The notes: generated from the sequence alone by a model not told the origin. DNA of 64,000 nt from Candidatus Aminicenantota bacterium (GCA_003141555.1 PLMN01000029.1:275922-339921), one strand, 5' to 3'; positions 52,490-62,015 are shown, counted from the stretch's first letter. A program made the numbers and translations.

Positions 52490-53457
52490 CCCAGTCCCTC
52501 CTCGTGGGCGGCCGCAAGCAGCTCGGCCACCGTCGTCGTCGCCAGGCCAACGGCCGTGTCGGCCGCCCCGTAATAGATCTTGACCTCAGAGTCCGGGAAG
52601 GCGCAGCCGTCCTTGTCCCTATTTTCGACGACGATGCCGCTCGGGAAGACCACGTTCGGCACCTGGCCGGTCAGCTCATAGCTCTCCCGCGGCTCGAGGA
52701 TGTTCGATCGGCAGCGGCCGAGGACCCGCGAGGGATCGGCGAGGTCGAGGAGCATCACCCCGGCCTGGTAGATGTTGACCCCGGCGAAATGGGTGGCGAC
52801 GCCGTGGTACACGTGGAGCCAACCCTCTTTTGTCTTGACGGGCGGCGGGCCCGAGCCGAGAAGCTCGTCCCAGTAGTGGAACCGGCCGGAGACGAGGGGC
52901 GCAACCGGCTTCCAGTGCAGGAGATCGTCCGATTCCGAAAGCCAGATGGCGCGGCCCGACGTCGACCCACCCTCCAGCCGGGTCTTGTTCGGGCGGTCCA
53001 TGCGGAGATAGCGGCCGCCGACCTTCTCGGGAAAGAGGACCCCGTTCCGGACATCCTCGTCCGAGACGATTCCCAGGAATTCGAAGGCCCGGAAATCGCG
53101 CGTCCGGGCCAGGCCGAGCCGGCAGGCGCCGTCCATATCCAGGGCGACCATGATCTGGAACGCGCCGTCGAGCGGAGTGATGCGTGCGTCATAAACGTGA
53201 TAGATCCGCTCGCGGACCCGTTCGATGCCCCTCAGCTCAACGATTTCCGGCCTCACCCGGAACGCGACGCCGTCCGGGCTGTCGGCGATCATCAGGTGCG
53301 TCTCGCGCGACCGGGCTTGGACGCGAAGCAGAAGATGATAGCCCTCGCCGGCCTTGATCGCGCCGGGGTTGAAGACCGACGTCGCGTCGACCAGGCGGGG
53401 CGGGACATCCGGGATGTCCGCCCGGGTCAGGATCGGGTTCTTCGGGTGGCGCCGCAT
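52486..53457 (-). CDS. GH130 beta-mannoside phosphorylase-family protein
   Basis: A 323-residue protein with a five-bladed propeller pattern. HPKNPIL at the N-terminus, SVFNPGAI and the catalytic D90 in YHVYDARIT are GH130 features, as is SGPPPVKTKEGWLHVYHG near residue 225. GH130 enzymes phosphorolyse beta-1,2- or beta-1,4-mannosides; some subfamilies hydrolyse instead. Without comparison I cannot assign a subfamily. The ATG at 53457 is 14 bases after the GH94 stop. It forms a pair with GH94, as in pathways that split mixed mannose/glucose oligomers. Confidence 0.85.
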   Translation of the reverse strand: MRRHPKNPILTRADIPDVPPRLVDATSVFNPGAIKAGEGYHLLLRVQARSRETHLMIADSPDGVAFRVRPEIVELRGIERVRERIYHVYDARITPLDGAFQIMVALDMDGACRLGLARTRDFRAFEFLGIVSDEDVRNGVLFPEKVGGRYLRMDRPNKTRLEGGSTSGRAIWLSESDDLLHWKPVAPLVSGRFHYWDELLGSGPPPVKTKEGWLHVYHGVATHFAGVNIYQAGVMLLDLADPSRVLGRCRSNILEPRESYELTGQVPNVVFPSGIVVENRDKDGCAFPDSEVKIYYGAADTAVGLATTTVAELLAAAHEEGLG

Positions 53458-53471
53458 GATCGGCCTTGTCC

Positions 53472-55856
53472 TTAGGGCTTCCGGATTATGACGGAGACCC
53501 AGCACTCGGGGTTCTTCGAAAGGGGGATGATGTCGCCCTTGATCGGCTGGCCGTCGACGACCACGGAAGCGATTCCAGCCTCGATGCCGTCGGGGTTGGC
53601 GACCTCGAAGTAATAGCGCGTGCCCCTAAAAACGCGCTCGGCCTTGAACCCGGCCCAGCGGGCGGGGATGACGGGGGCGATGGCCAGGCCCTCGTAGGTC
53701 GGCCGGATGCCCAGGATGTAGGTCAGACCCACCCGGTACATCCAGGCGGCGGTGCCCGTCTGCCAGGAATGGCTCGCCCGTCCGGGCTCGTCGTGCTCAT
53801 CGCTCGTGATGTATTGGGAATAGACGTAGGGCTCGGCCACGAACGTATCGGAATCGACCCGGTTGGGAAGGAGAGTCCGGAAATATTCAAAGGCCTCATT
53901 CCCGCGGCCCAGCAGGCATTCGGCCATGATGAGCCAGGCGGCCGCATGGCAGAACACCGCCCCGTTCTCCTTCTTGCCCCGGACGCAGCGGGTGACCAGC
54001 CCGATCTTCGGGTCGATCTCGCGGAAAGCCGGGGCGCAGATCTTGGGCCCGAAAGCCGATCCCAGCTCGCTGCGGGCGCTGTCTATCGCCGCCTTGAGCC
54101 GGGAGCCGTCGCCCAGCCCGGCGATGACCGCCCAGCTCTGGGTATTGAGGAAGATCCGTCCGGCGGCGTTTTGCCGGGATCCGATCTTCCGACCGTTCTC
54201 CCCGAAGGCCCGAATATACCAGGCCCCGTCCCAGCTGGATTCCTCGATCGCGGCCCGCATTCGGTCGCGGGCGTCGACGAGGTCCGAGAGGAACTCCCGC
54301 AGCTTCAGGCTCTCCAGGAGATCGATCAGCCGATTGTACATGGCGACATAGAACATGCCCCCCCAGACGCTCTCGCCTCCATCTTGTCCCCCGATGTAAT
54401 CGAGCGTATCGTTCCAGTCCCCGCGGCCGAAGATCGGCAGGTGGTGGGGGCCGAGCCGCCGGCGGGCGAAGTTCACGACGGCCAGCAGGTGATCGAGGAT
54501 CGTGCCCGGGGGGCCGTCGAGAAAGGGCTCGGTCTTGTGCAGGAGGCCGGCGTCCCCCGTTTCCTGGATGTACATGGTGGCGGCCAGGATGAACCAGAGC
54601 GGATCGTCACAATGGTCGGTGAATTCCCCCTGGCCGTCGCCCGTGAAATGGTGGTAGACCCTCCCATCGCTCCTTATCTGGCGGGCGAGAAGGAGGACGC
54701 GCTCGCGCGCCCGGTCGGGGTCGGACGGGGCGATGGCGATCGTGTCCTGGGCCATGTCGCGAAACCCGAAGCCCCGGCCGATTCCCCAATAATAATAGCT
54801 GGCGACCCGTCCGACATCGAAGGCGACCCGGGCCTGGTAGGGGATCCAATGGTTCAGGAAAATGTTGACGTCGGCGTCGGGCGTTTGAACCTGGGCCGTC
54901 CGGAACATGTCCTCCCAGCGCGCCCGGAGCGCGGCAAACGCGGTGTCCGAGGCCGCCGGGCGGTGGTATTTGGTGACCGCGGGGAGCTTGCGCTTGTCGA
55001 ACTCGGCTTTGGGGATGACGCCCAGGGAGAAGATGACTTCTTCGGAAGCGCCCGGGGCGAGCTCCAGGTCGACCCGGAGGGCGCCGACCGCGTTGCCGAA
55101 GTCGGTGTCGCGTGACGACAGGGAGTCCGCCTCGATCGCGAGGGGCGCGCTTTCGGTCCGGTAAGGCCCCAGGAATCGTTCCCGGAGCGTCTCATAGGAA
55201 GTCACGGACCGGTTCACGGTGAAGAAGGCCCATTGGTCCCATTCCTTGTTTTCCTGATGCTGGGTCCCCTGCGTCTCCGTGACCCAGTAGGTCTTCGTGG
55301 CGAAGAGCGAGTTCAGGGCGCGCTCGAACCGCACCCGGTTGAAATGCTGGTCGTCGCTCTGGTTGATCAGGTCGACGAGGGCATGGCCGAGAGCGAATTC
55401 GACGTAGCCGGTGACCGCAAGGCGGCGAGGCTTGCCGGAGGCGTTGGTCAGCCGCGCCCGCCAGATCTCCTGGTCGTCGTCCGGGGGGACGAAGAAGAGG
55501 ACGGAAGAGGCGATGCCCTCCACCTGGCTTTCGACCCGGGTATAGCCGAAGCCGTGGGCGGCCCGATAGGCCTCGCGATCGCGGCCGACCGGCTGCCAGG
55601 TCAGGCTCCAGATCTCGCCCGAGTCGAGGTCCCGGACATAGATGTATTTGCCCGGCCGATCGGGCGGGACATCGTTGATCCGATAGCGCGTGATCCGGCC
55701 GTGAAGGGGGCTCTTGAAGTAGCTGACGCCGCCGCCGTTCGCCGAGATGGTCGCGAAATAGCGGCCGTTCTGGAGGTAGTTGATCCAGGGGCTGGGCGTC
55801 GCGACGTCGGTGATGGTGTATTCCCGGCCGTCTTCCCGAAAATGTCCATAGTTCAT
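53472..55856 (-). CDS. GH94 cellobiose/beta-glucan phosphorylase family
   Basis: A 794-residue protein of the usual length for GH94. The N-terminal beta-sandwich has ATPSPWINYLQNG and GGGVSYFKSPLHGRITRYR. The (alpha/alpha)6 domain has GRGFGFRDMAQD and the catalytic D483 in GRGDWNDTLDYIGG. The phosphate-site region HSWQTGTAAWMYR is present. It splits a beta-glucoside (cellobiose, laminaribiose, chitobiose or related) with phosphate to a sugar 1-phosphate. No signal peptide, so cytoplasmic. GAGGAGA precedes the ATG at 55856, which overlaps the transporter stop as ATGA. Confidence 0.92.
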   Translation of the reverse strand: MNYGHFREDGREYTITDVATPSPWINYLQNGRYFATISANGGGVSYFKSPLHGRITRYRINDVPPDRPGKYIYVRDLDSGEIWSLTWQPVGRDREAYRAAHGFGYTRVESQVEGIASSVLFFVPPDDDQEIWRARLTNASGKPRRLAVTGYVEFALGHALVDLINQSDDQHFNRVRFERALNSLFATKTYWVTETQGTQHQENKEWDQWAFFTVNRSVTSYETLRERFLGPYRTESAPLAIEADSLSSRDTDFGNAVGALRVDLELAPGASEEVIFSLGVIPKAEFDKRKLPAVTKYHRPAASDTAFAALRARWEDMFRTAQVQTPDADVNIFLNHWIPYQARVAFDVGRVASYYYWGIGRGFGFRDMAQDTIAIAPSDPDRARERVLLLARQIRSDGRVYHHFTGDGQGEFTDHCDDPLWFILAATMYIQETGDAGLLHKTEPFLDGPPGTILDHLLAVVNFARRRLGPHHLPIFGRGDWNDTLDYIGGQDGGESVWGGMFYVAMYNRLIDLLESLKLREFLSDLVDARDRMRAAIEESSWDGAWYIRAFGENGRKIGSRQNAAGRIFLNTQSWAVIAGLGDGSRLKAAIDSARSELGSAFGPKICAPAFREIDPKIGLVTRCVRGKKENGAVFCHAAAWLIMAECLLGRGNEAFEYFRTLLPNRVDSDTFVAEPYVYSQYITSDEHDEPGRASHSWQTGTAAWMYRVGLTYILGIRPTYEGLAIAPVIPARWAGFKAERVFRGTRYYFEVANPDGIEAGIASVVVDGQPIKGDIIPLSKNPECWVSVIIRKP

Positions 55857-57802
55857 GATGCTTTCTCCTCGCGGGCGTGGACGAATCCATCGTCGCCATG
55901 GTCGCGGGTCATGGTTTTCAAGGCGGCGATCATCCGGCGCAGGTCCCGCAACCCCCCGGCCGAGAACCAGAGGATCACCACGACCGAAACGGCCAGGTAG
56001 ATCGAAGTGTAGGCTTTCCAGAAGGCCATCCAGGCCGCTCCACCGACCGAGCCCGTCAGGTTCATGGCCGTCCCGATGACGAAGACGACTACCCAGGACA
56101 GCGTCCAGGCGTACGTCGCGATGTAGATGACTTTGTCGAACGGCGTGAACTCGCGGCCCATGCCCAGGACCTTCCAGCCTTTGAGCGGGACGCCGCCCAC
56201 GACCTTGTACTCCTCCTGGATCCGGAACGCTCCGCGGCGGAGGAGATGGTCCATTTCGAACGCCCTCCGCCCCCGCCCGGTCAGGAGGGAGACCGCGACA
56301 TAGACGACGCTGCTCAGGACCATGGCCAGTCCCCAGAACATCTGCCCGTTGATGAAGAAATTCTTGTCGATCTGCTGGACGACGATCCCGCCCACGGCCG
56401 TGACCGATCCGGTGATCATGGCCGCCCAGGCGGCGGCGGTCGTTCCGCGCTTCCAGTACAGCCCGCCGATGATCACCGCCCCGCTCCCGCCGGCGAAGAT
56501 CGCTCCGGTCACGGCGAAAAAGAGGAAGATGTACTCGCTCTGCTGAAAGAGCAGGCTGAAGATGAAGCTGAAGGCGGCCACCCCCAGAATCGCGAGCTTC
56601 AGGGCCTTCAAGTGGGTTTTCGGGGCGAACGGCTTCCGGCGAAGGGGCATGACCACGTCCTGGATGAAGATGCTCCCCCAGGAATGGAGATACGTCTCGT
56701 GGCAGGCGATCGAAGCGGCGAGCATGACCGCGGCGAAAGCTCCCATCAGCCCGACGGGCAGGAGCTTCGTCAGGGCGAGGGGGACGATGAGCTGGCTGCG
56801 GAGGGCATCCGAAGCCAGGCCGTCGAGAACGGGCTTCAGGCCGGCCGCCGCGGCCGCGTAGTCGGGATGGTGGAGAAAGGTGTAGGCCGCGACCGGAACG
56901 AACACGAGGAACAGGCCCCACTGGGGGATGTTGCGCCAGTTCATGAGGACGTCGCCCATCTTGGCTTCATGGGCGCTCTTGGCCGAGGCGTTGTAGGCCT
57001 GGGTGCCCTGCCAGGAGAGCTTGCCGTAGATGACGCCGACCATCCCGATGAAGAAGTACCAGAAATTGTAGTCCTTGGTGCTCCCCGTCCGGAAGGGGTT
57101 GATGAGCGAGGCATTCGCCGGGGCGGCGCTGACCGCGGCGAAGATATGGGACCAGTCGATCTTCAGCATCAGGACGATGATGATCACAACGAAGACGACA
57201 TTGGTGAAGATGCCCTGGAGAAAATCGGTGATCATGACCGCGATCTGGCCCCCGGAAAAGACGAAGAAAAGCGGGATCCAGAGGATGACGATCATCACCA
57301 GGGCGAACGTGGGGATATGGAGTCCGGCGAGGTCGACCGTCGCCGGGAGGCCGCAGAAGTAGATGAAGAACCGGGCGCTGACCGCCGGGAAGATGCCGAA
57401 GTTGATGAGGCCGGCCAGGAAAGCCAGCAGGCCGGCGAAGATCCTGAAGCGGCGGCTGTAGCGGATCTCGAAGAACTGGGCCATGGTCAGGCAGCGCGTC
57501 TGGCGGAACCGGTACAGCACCCAGCCCGAGACGCTGATCGCGACGAGGACGACGGCCATGACCATTTCCCACCACCGGAGATTGAAGCCGGCGATGTAGT
57601 TCATCTCGAACATCCCGACGATCGTGATGGCGCCCAGGGCGGCCGTGCCCTGGGAGAGGCTGATCAGGTAGCGGCCGCCGGTCCGCCCGGCCGCCAGGAA
57701 ATCCGAGACCGAGCGCATGAGTCTTTTCGACGAGAGGACGGCGGAGACGATAAAGAGGAAGACGGCCGCCACGATGCCCCAGTCGAGGACGGTCAGGTTC
57801 AT
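55853..57802 (-). CDS. Sodium:solute symporter (SSS family)
   Basis: A 649-residue protein with about 13-15 transmembrane helices. Family features include SVSDFLAAGRTGGRYLISLSQGTA at about 33-56 and GQIAVMITDFLQGIF, the conserved sodium-symporter signature area. The C-terminal hydrophilic extension is longer than in most SGLT-like members. Substrate, by context: the disaccharide cleaved by the GH94 and GH130 genes that follow. No clear Shine-Dalgarno site is visible before the ATG. The upstream barrel gene ends 41 bases away. Confidence 0.88.
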   Translation of the reverse strand: MNLTVLDWGIVAAVFLFIVSAVLSSKRLMRSVSDFLAAGRTGGRYLISLSQGTAALGAITIVGMFEMNYIAGFNLRWWEMVMAVVLVAISVSGWVLYRFRQTRCLTMAQFFEIRYSRRFRIFAGLLAFLAGLINFGIFPAVSARFFIYFCGLPATVDLAGLHIPTFALVMIVILWIPLFFVFSGGQIAVMITDFLQGIFTNVVFVVIIIVLMLKIDWSHIFAAVSAAPANASLINPFRTGSTKDYNFWYFFIGMVGVIYGKLSWQGTQAYNASAKSAHEAKMGDVLMNWRNIPQWGLFLVFVPVAAYTFLHHPDYAAAAAGLKPVLDGLASDALRSQLIVPLALTKLLPVGLMGAFAAVMLAASIACHETYLHSWGSIFIQDVVMPLRRKPFAPKTHLKALKLAILGVAAFSFIFSLLFQQSEYIFLFFAVTGAIFAGGSGAVIIGGLYWKRGTTAAAWAAMITGSVTAVGGIVVQQIDKNFFINGQMFWGLAMVLSSVVYVAVSLLTGRGRRAFEMDHLLRRGAFRIQEEYKVVGGVPLKGWKVLGMGREFTPFDKVIYIATYAWTLSWVVVFVIGTAMNLTGSVGGAAWMAFWKAYTSIYLAVSVVVILWFSAGGLRDLRRMIAALKTMTRDHGDDGFVHAREEKAS

Positions 57803-57843
57803 GGCCGAATTCTATCGTTCGGCCTCGGGGACGTCAAGGCGGG

Positions 57844-58656
57844 CTAGAAGGCTCGGACAAGCGTCACGCCGAACACCACCACGCCCGCGAGCGGGCCATT
57901 GACCGTCCCGCCGGCTGCGTCGGCGGCCCGCTTCGCCGCGGAGGACAGCGGGAAATAATACTGGAGCGCGGGCTGGATGTTCCAGCCCCCGCCGAGATCG
58001 ACGGTCAATCCGGCCTTCACCATCCCGTCGTGGAAGGCGCGGTAGGGCGCGCCCGTATATCGCCCGGTCGCCGGATCGAACGTCCGCCAATAGGCGGAGC
58101 CTCCGGCATAGTACCCCGTCGAAGCGCCGAGATCGAGGGAAAGGCCTTTGGCCAAGGCGATGGACGGCGTCCAGGCGAGGTTGAGATAGGTTCCCGGGTA
58201 AGCCTTGACGTCGCGGTATACGGTCAATGTGGGCTTCCCGAGGATGTTTACCGTCGCGCCGGCGAAAACCTCGACCGTATTCTGTGCGTACTTGGTCCCG
58301 TAATACACGAATCCGGCAAACCCGCCGATCGGCCCCGCCCCGAAGAAATAGTTCATCGACAGGTCGGTTTCGTTGTAGCTCGCCCGGCCGTCCCGGTCGG
58401 GCGCGAAATTCGGCGTGGCGGCCTCCTTCAGGTCGATGTTGGCCCAGACCGATGCGGAGAAGCCGGCGAAGGAGGCGGTCAGGTAGGGCTGGAGAACCGG
58501 GCCGCCGCCGAATCTATATCCGCGGAAAATGTAATGGTTGAGAACGGCCAACGAAGCCGTTCCCGTTATCGGCGGCGGATCCTCGGAGAAAAGGGAGGAC
58601 GCGGCCCCGGCCGCCAGGAAGGCCAGGGCGAACGCGACGCGTATCGATCTTTGCAT
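57844..58656 (-). CDS. Outer-membrane beta-barrel, TorF-like putative porin
   Basis: A 270-residue protein with a signal peptide (1-24). The mature start SLAVLNHYIFRGYRFGGGPVLQPYL resembles the N-terminal strands of TorF/Gcw_chp-type putative porins. About 12 amphipathic strands follow, ending in VTLVRAF with terminal Phe. It lies between the ammonium transporter (91 bases upstream) and the symporter operon (41 bases downstream). It could serve ammonium or nitrogen-compound entry or disaccharide entry. The start at 58656 has no clear ribosome site. Confidence 0.72.
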   Translation of the reverse strand: MQRSIRVAFALAFLAAGAASSLFSEDPPPITGTASLAVLNHYIFRGYRFGGGPVLQPYLTASFAGFSASVWANIDLKEAATPNFAPDRDGRASYNETDLSMNYFFGAGPIGGFAGFVYYGTKYAQNTVEVFAGATVNILGKPTLTVYRDVKAYPGTYLNLAWTPSIALAKGLSLDLGASTGYYAGGSAYWRTFDPATGRYTGAPYRAFHDGMVKAGLTVDLGGGWNIQPALQYYFPLSSAAKRAADAAGGTVNGPLAGVVVFGVTLVRAF

Positions 58657-58747
58657 CAGTCCGTATGCGCTCTTATCCCCGAAGTCCGGAGCCCATAGCG
58701 GCTCGGATCGGCGAATCCCCGCTCCGGAGCCCGCCGGGTTGCCGGGA

Positions 58748-59962
58748 TTACTCGGGCATATACGCTTCCTCGCCGTGGAGGACGGTATCGAGGCCCATGT
58801 TCTCCTCTTCGGCCGTGATCCGGACGGGCGTGATCCTGTTGATGAGGACGAGCGCCAGATAGGTGAAGCCGAAGGCATAGACGCTGAACCCGAACACAGC
58901 CGCGGCCTGCTTAAAGAAGAACGACGTACCGCCGAGAAGGAGACCGTTGGCCCCGTTCGGGTTGACCGCAAGCGTCGAGAAGAGGCCGAGCAACAGAATC
59001 CCCAGCGTCCCGCCTACGCCGTGGACTCCCCAGACGTCCAGGGCGTCGTCCCAGCCCATCCGGTTCTTCCAGGAGATCGCTCCATAGCAAACGATGCCGG
59101 AGATGATCCCGATCAGGGCCGAGGTGGGCACGGTCACGTAGCCGGCGGCGGGCGTGATCGTCGCCAGCCCGGCGATGGACCCGGTGAGCAACCCGAGGAA
59201 CTTCGGCTTTTTTTCAAAGATCCAGGCCATGATCAGCCAGGTCACGGCGGCGAACGAGGCCGCGGTGTCGGTGTTCAGGAAGGCCAGGGACGTGATATGG
59301 TCGACGCGCAGCTCGCTCCCGGCGTTGAAGCCGTACCAGCCGAACCACAGCAGGCCCGTCCCCAGGGCGACGAGGGGAATGCTGTGCGGGCCTTTTTCCC
59401 GGACCTTGCGGTGACCGACGAAAAAGACGGCCGCCAGGGCGGCCATGCCGGCGATGGCATGGACCACGATCCCTCCGGCAAAATCGAGGACGCCCCACTT
59501 CTGGAGCAGGCCGCCCCCCCAGACCATGTGAACGGCGGGGAAATAGACGAACAGCAGCCAGACGGTCAGGAAGGCCATGTAGGCCCCAAACCGGACTCTG
59601 TTGGTGAAAGCCCCGGTGATCAGGGCCGGGGTGATGATGGCGAACATCATCTGATAGGCGATGAACACGAGGAGGGGGATGTTGTTGGTCGGCGATAGGA
59701 CCGCATCGGGCGTGACGCCGTGAAGGAAGGCCATCTTCAGGTTGCCGATGATGCCCCCGACGTCGCCCGAGAAGCACATCGAATAGCCGACCGTGAACCA
59801 GATGACGGAGGTCCAGCCCATGGACAGGAAGCTTTGGATCATGATCGCCAGAACGTTCTTCCGGCCGACGAGGCCGCCGTAGAAGAAGGCCAGGCCGGGC
59901 GTCATGAGCATGACGAGGCTGGTGGCCAGGAGCATGAATCCGGTGTTGCCGGTATCGAACAT
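58748..59962 (-). CDS. amt: Ammonium transporter (Amt family)
   Basis: A 404-residue protein with 11 predicted helices. TPGLAFFYGGLVGRKNVL, VWGGGLLQKWGVLDFAGGIVVH and WGVHGVGGTLGILLLGLF are Amt signatures, including the twin pore-His region (HAIAG, HGVGG). It passes ammonia across the inner membrane. No signal peptide precedes the first helix, which is short. AAGGAGG precedes the ATG. No glnB/glnK gene is adjacent, unlike the usual arrangement. Confidence 0.95.
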   Translation of the reverse strand: MFDTGNTGFMLLATSLVMLMTPGLAFFYGGLVGRKNVLAIMIQSFLSMGWTSVIWFTVGYSMCFSGDVGGIIGNLKMAFLHGVTPDAVLSPTNNIPLLVFIAYQMMFAIITPALITGAFTNRVRFGAYMAFLTVWLLFVYFPAVHMVWGGGLLQKWGVLDFAGGIVVHAIAGMAALAAVFFVGHRKVREKGPHSIPLVALGTGLLWFGWYGFNAGSELRVDHITSLAFLNTDTAASFAAVTWLIMAWIFEKKPKFLGLLTGSIAGLATITPAAGYVTVPTSALIGIISGIVCYGAISWKNRMGWDDALDVWGVHGVGGTLGILLLGLFSTLAVNPNGANGLLLGGTSFFFKQAAAVFGFSVYAFGFTYLALVLINRITPVRITAEEENMGLDTVLHGEEAYMPE

Positions 59963-60059
59963 CGCATACCTCCTTGGAACGGCGCCGGGGGTCTACTCAG
60001 GACTTGAGAATCCGGCCGTCCGCCGTTTACATATCAGGGTGGGAGGGCCGCAGCCATCG

Positions 60060-60090
60060 GGAAAAACGGAAATTCCGGATGGGAATTTCC
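60060..60090 (-). terminator. Hairpin terminator after the response regulator gene
   Basis: A perfect 9-base inverted repeat (GGAAATTCC / GGAATTTCC, 5-base spacer, 60068-60090) is followed on the minus strand by GTTTTT. It lies 52 bases past the response regulator stop and 106 before amt. A regulatory palindrome for amt is the alternative reading. Confidence 0.5.
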
Positions 60091-60141
60091 TGAGGCGGGC
60101 CGGGGGAGATTTCCGAGGCGCCGGACGTCCGGAGGGCGTTT

Positions 60142-60789
60142 TCAGAGCGAGGTGATGCCTTCGCGAATGGCGTATTTGGTCAGCTCGGCGATGCTATGGA
60201 TATCGAGCTTCTCCATGATCTGGGCGCGCCGCGTCTCGACGGTCTTGGCGCTGATCGATAAGCGGGCCGCGATTTCCTTCGTGGCCAGGCCTTCGGCCAG
60301 CAATTGGAGCACCTCGCGCTCCCGGGGCGACAGGATCGAGAAGACGCCCGATCCCTGCCGTTCGAGGTGGCAAAGATAATCCTTCACCACGATGTCGGTG
60401 ATCGCCCGGCTGAGGAAAGTCCGGCCGGCCATGACTTCTCGGATGGCGGCCGACAGCTCCTGGAAGGCGCTTTCCTTGAGGAGGTAGCCCGAGGCTCCGC
60501 TTTTCAAGGCTTCGGAGATGTACCGGCCGTCCGCGTGCATGGACAGCATGATGACCCGCGTCCGCGGCGAGGCTTCGAGGATGCGCCGCGTCGCTTCGAT
60601 CCCGTTCAACCCGGGCATCGAGACGTCGATGATCACCAGGTCGGGCGCCGCGTCCCGGGCGAGGCGGACCGCGGTCAGTCCGTCGGCGGCCGTCCCGACG
60701 ACGGCGCAAGACGGAGACTTCTCGAGGAGGCTCCGCAGCCCGTCAAGGATGATCTTATGGTCGTCGGCCAGGAGGATTTTGATCGTCAT
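60142..60789 (-). CDS. NarL/FixJ-family response regulator
   Basis: A 215-residue protein. The receiver domain (1-120) has acidic pocket D9/D10, phospho-acceptor D55 (IIDVSMPG) and the conserved Lys in YLLKES. The C-terminal LuxR-type helix-turn-helix (about 150-212) has SPREREVLQLLAEGLATKEIAARLSIS. It is a DNA-binding transcription regulator. GGAGGG lies before the ATG at 60789, which overlaps the kinase stop by four bases (ATGA). The targets are unknown; neighbours downstream include amt. Confidence 0.95.
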   Translation of the reverse strand: MTIKILLADDHKIILDGLRSLLEKSPSCAVVGTAADGLTAVRLARDAAPDLVIIDVSMPGLNGIEATRRILEASPRTRVIMLSMHADGRYISEALKSGASGYLLKESAFQELSAAIREVMAGRTFLSRAITDIVVKDYLCHLERQGSGVFSILSPREREVLQLLAEGLATKEIAARLSISAKTVETRRAQIMEKLDIHSIAELTKYAIREGITSL

Positions 60790-61946
60790 CCGGATTTTCC
60801 CTCCGCGCTTTCGGACCGGTCCAAGGGCATGGTCAACGTGACGGATGTTCCCCGCCCGGGGGCGGAAGCGATGGCCAGGGCGCCCTCGCGGGATTTCATC
60901 CGCTCCCGGATGCTGAACAGGCCGAAGGCCCCCTTGTCGATGATGAGGGCTTCTTCGCGGGCCACGTCGAAGCCGACCCCGTCGTCGCGGACTTCGATCC
61001 GGAGCGCGTCCTCGCCCCAATCGAACCCGACGCGGACGGACGAGGCCCGGGCATGCTTGGCTGCGTTGAGCAACAGCTCCTGCACGGACCGGAACAGGGT
61101 GATGCGCGCGTCGTCCGGCAGAGCGGCCGTCCGACCGCTCGACGTCATCTCGGCTTTCAGTCCATGCTTCTTCCGGGCCTGGCGGCAGAGCCAGTCGACG
61201 GCCGGCTCGAGTCCGAGCTCATAGAGGACCGGGGGGCTGATCTCGAACGTCAGCGTCCGGACGGACTTGATGGTCTGGTCGACGAGGGTCAGGACGTCCT
61301 CGAAGCTCTGCTCGAGCCCGCCGAAGACCGAGTCCCCCTGCATGCCGGCGAGGCGCATCTTGATCATGGCCAGCGCCTGGCCGATGTGGTCATGAAGGTC
61401 GGAAGCGATCGTCCGGCGCTCGCGCTCCTCGGCCAGGGCCAGCTCCGAGGCCAGGCGGCCGAGCTGGGCCGTCCGCTCGTGGACCTCCCGTTCCAGGCCG
61501 TCGCGGGCGGCGAGGAGCTTCTCCTCCGCGGACCGGCGCTCGAAGAAGGAGGACAGCATTCGGGCCAGCGACTCGATGAGGGCCCGCTCCTCCTTCAAGA
61601 ACGGACCTTCGAACGAAGATGGCCGTTCCGCGAGATAGACGACTTCGATCGACCCTTCCTTACCGCCCCCTGAAAAGGAAGCCGCCTGGCGCCAGGGGGT
61701 GCGGACGAAATCCTCGGTTTCCGCGGCCAGGGCGCCGAACGCGATCCGGGCGGCCGTGACCTCGGGATATTGCCAGGCGGGGGGCAAAAGAATCGCCACC
61801 TCGGCCAGGACGCGATCCGGGGGGGTGCGCGGATCCTCGAGCACCCGGGCCGTGCCATGAAGGGCGGTCAGCTCCTTGATCCGCTCGCCGAGCGCCCAGA
61901 CCACACGGGCCTGATCGCTCATGTGCTCGGCTCGCGGATGATTCAT
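60786..61946 (-). CDS. NarX-type sensor histidine kinase (cytoplasmic GAF-like input)
   Basis: A 386-residue protein. A GAF-like input domain (about 15-140) without transmembrane helices is followed by a coiled region (140-180). The HisKA_3 motif ERERRTIASDLHDHIGQ places the phospho-acceptor at H185. The HATPase domain (about 275-375) has the N box (ELLLNAAKHA), DDGVGFD, and GLFSIRERM. It phosphorylates the response regulator encoded just downstream. The start is uncertain between 61946 and the ATG eight codons later. It follows the RsbRD-like sensor gene by 69 bases. Confidence 0.9.
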   Translation of the reverse strand: MNHPRAEHMSDQARVVWALGERIKELTALHGTARVLEDPRTPPDRVLAEVAILLPPAWQYPEVTAARIAFGALAAETEDFVRTPWRQAASFSGGGKEGSIEVVYLAERPSSFEGPFLKEERALIESLARMLSSFFERRSAEEKLLAARDGLEREVHERTAQLGRLASELALAEERERRTIASDLHDHIGQALAMIKMRLAGMQGDSVFGGLEQSFEDVLTLVDQTIKSVRTLTFEISPPVLYELGLEPAVDWLCRQARKKHGLKAEMTSSGRTAALPDDARITLFRSVQELLLNAAKHARASSVRVGFDWGEDALRIEVRDDGVGFDVAREEALIIDKGAFGLFSIRERMKSREGALAIASAPGRGTSVTLTMPLDRSESAEGKSG

Positions 61947-62015
61947 GGATGGGAGCTTCCGTCAGGATCAGAATCGGACCCCGAGGGGGCGCGTCCTCTT
62001 TTTTGAGTCTGACCC

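Noticed and set aside
55877-57847. A 656-codon open frame antisense to the sodium symporter gene
   Set aside because: Asp/Glu/His-rich translation is the usual mirror of a hydrophobic membrane protein gene.
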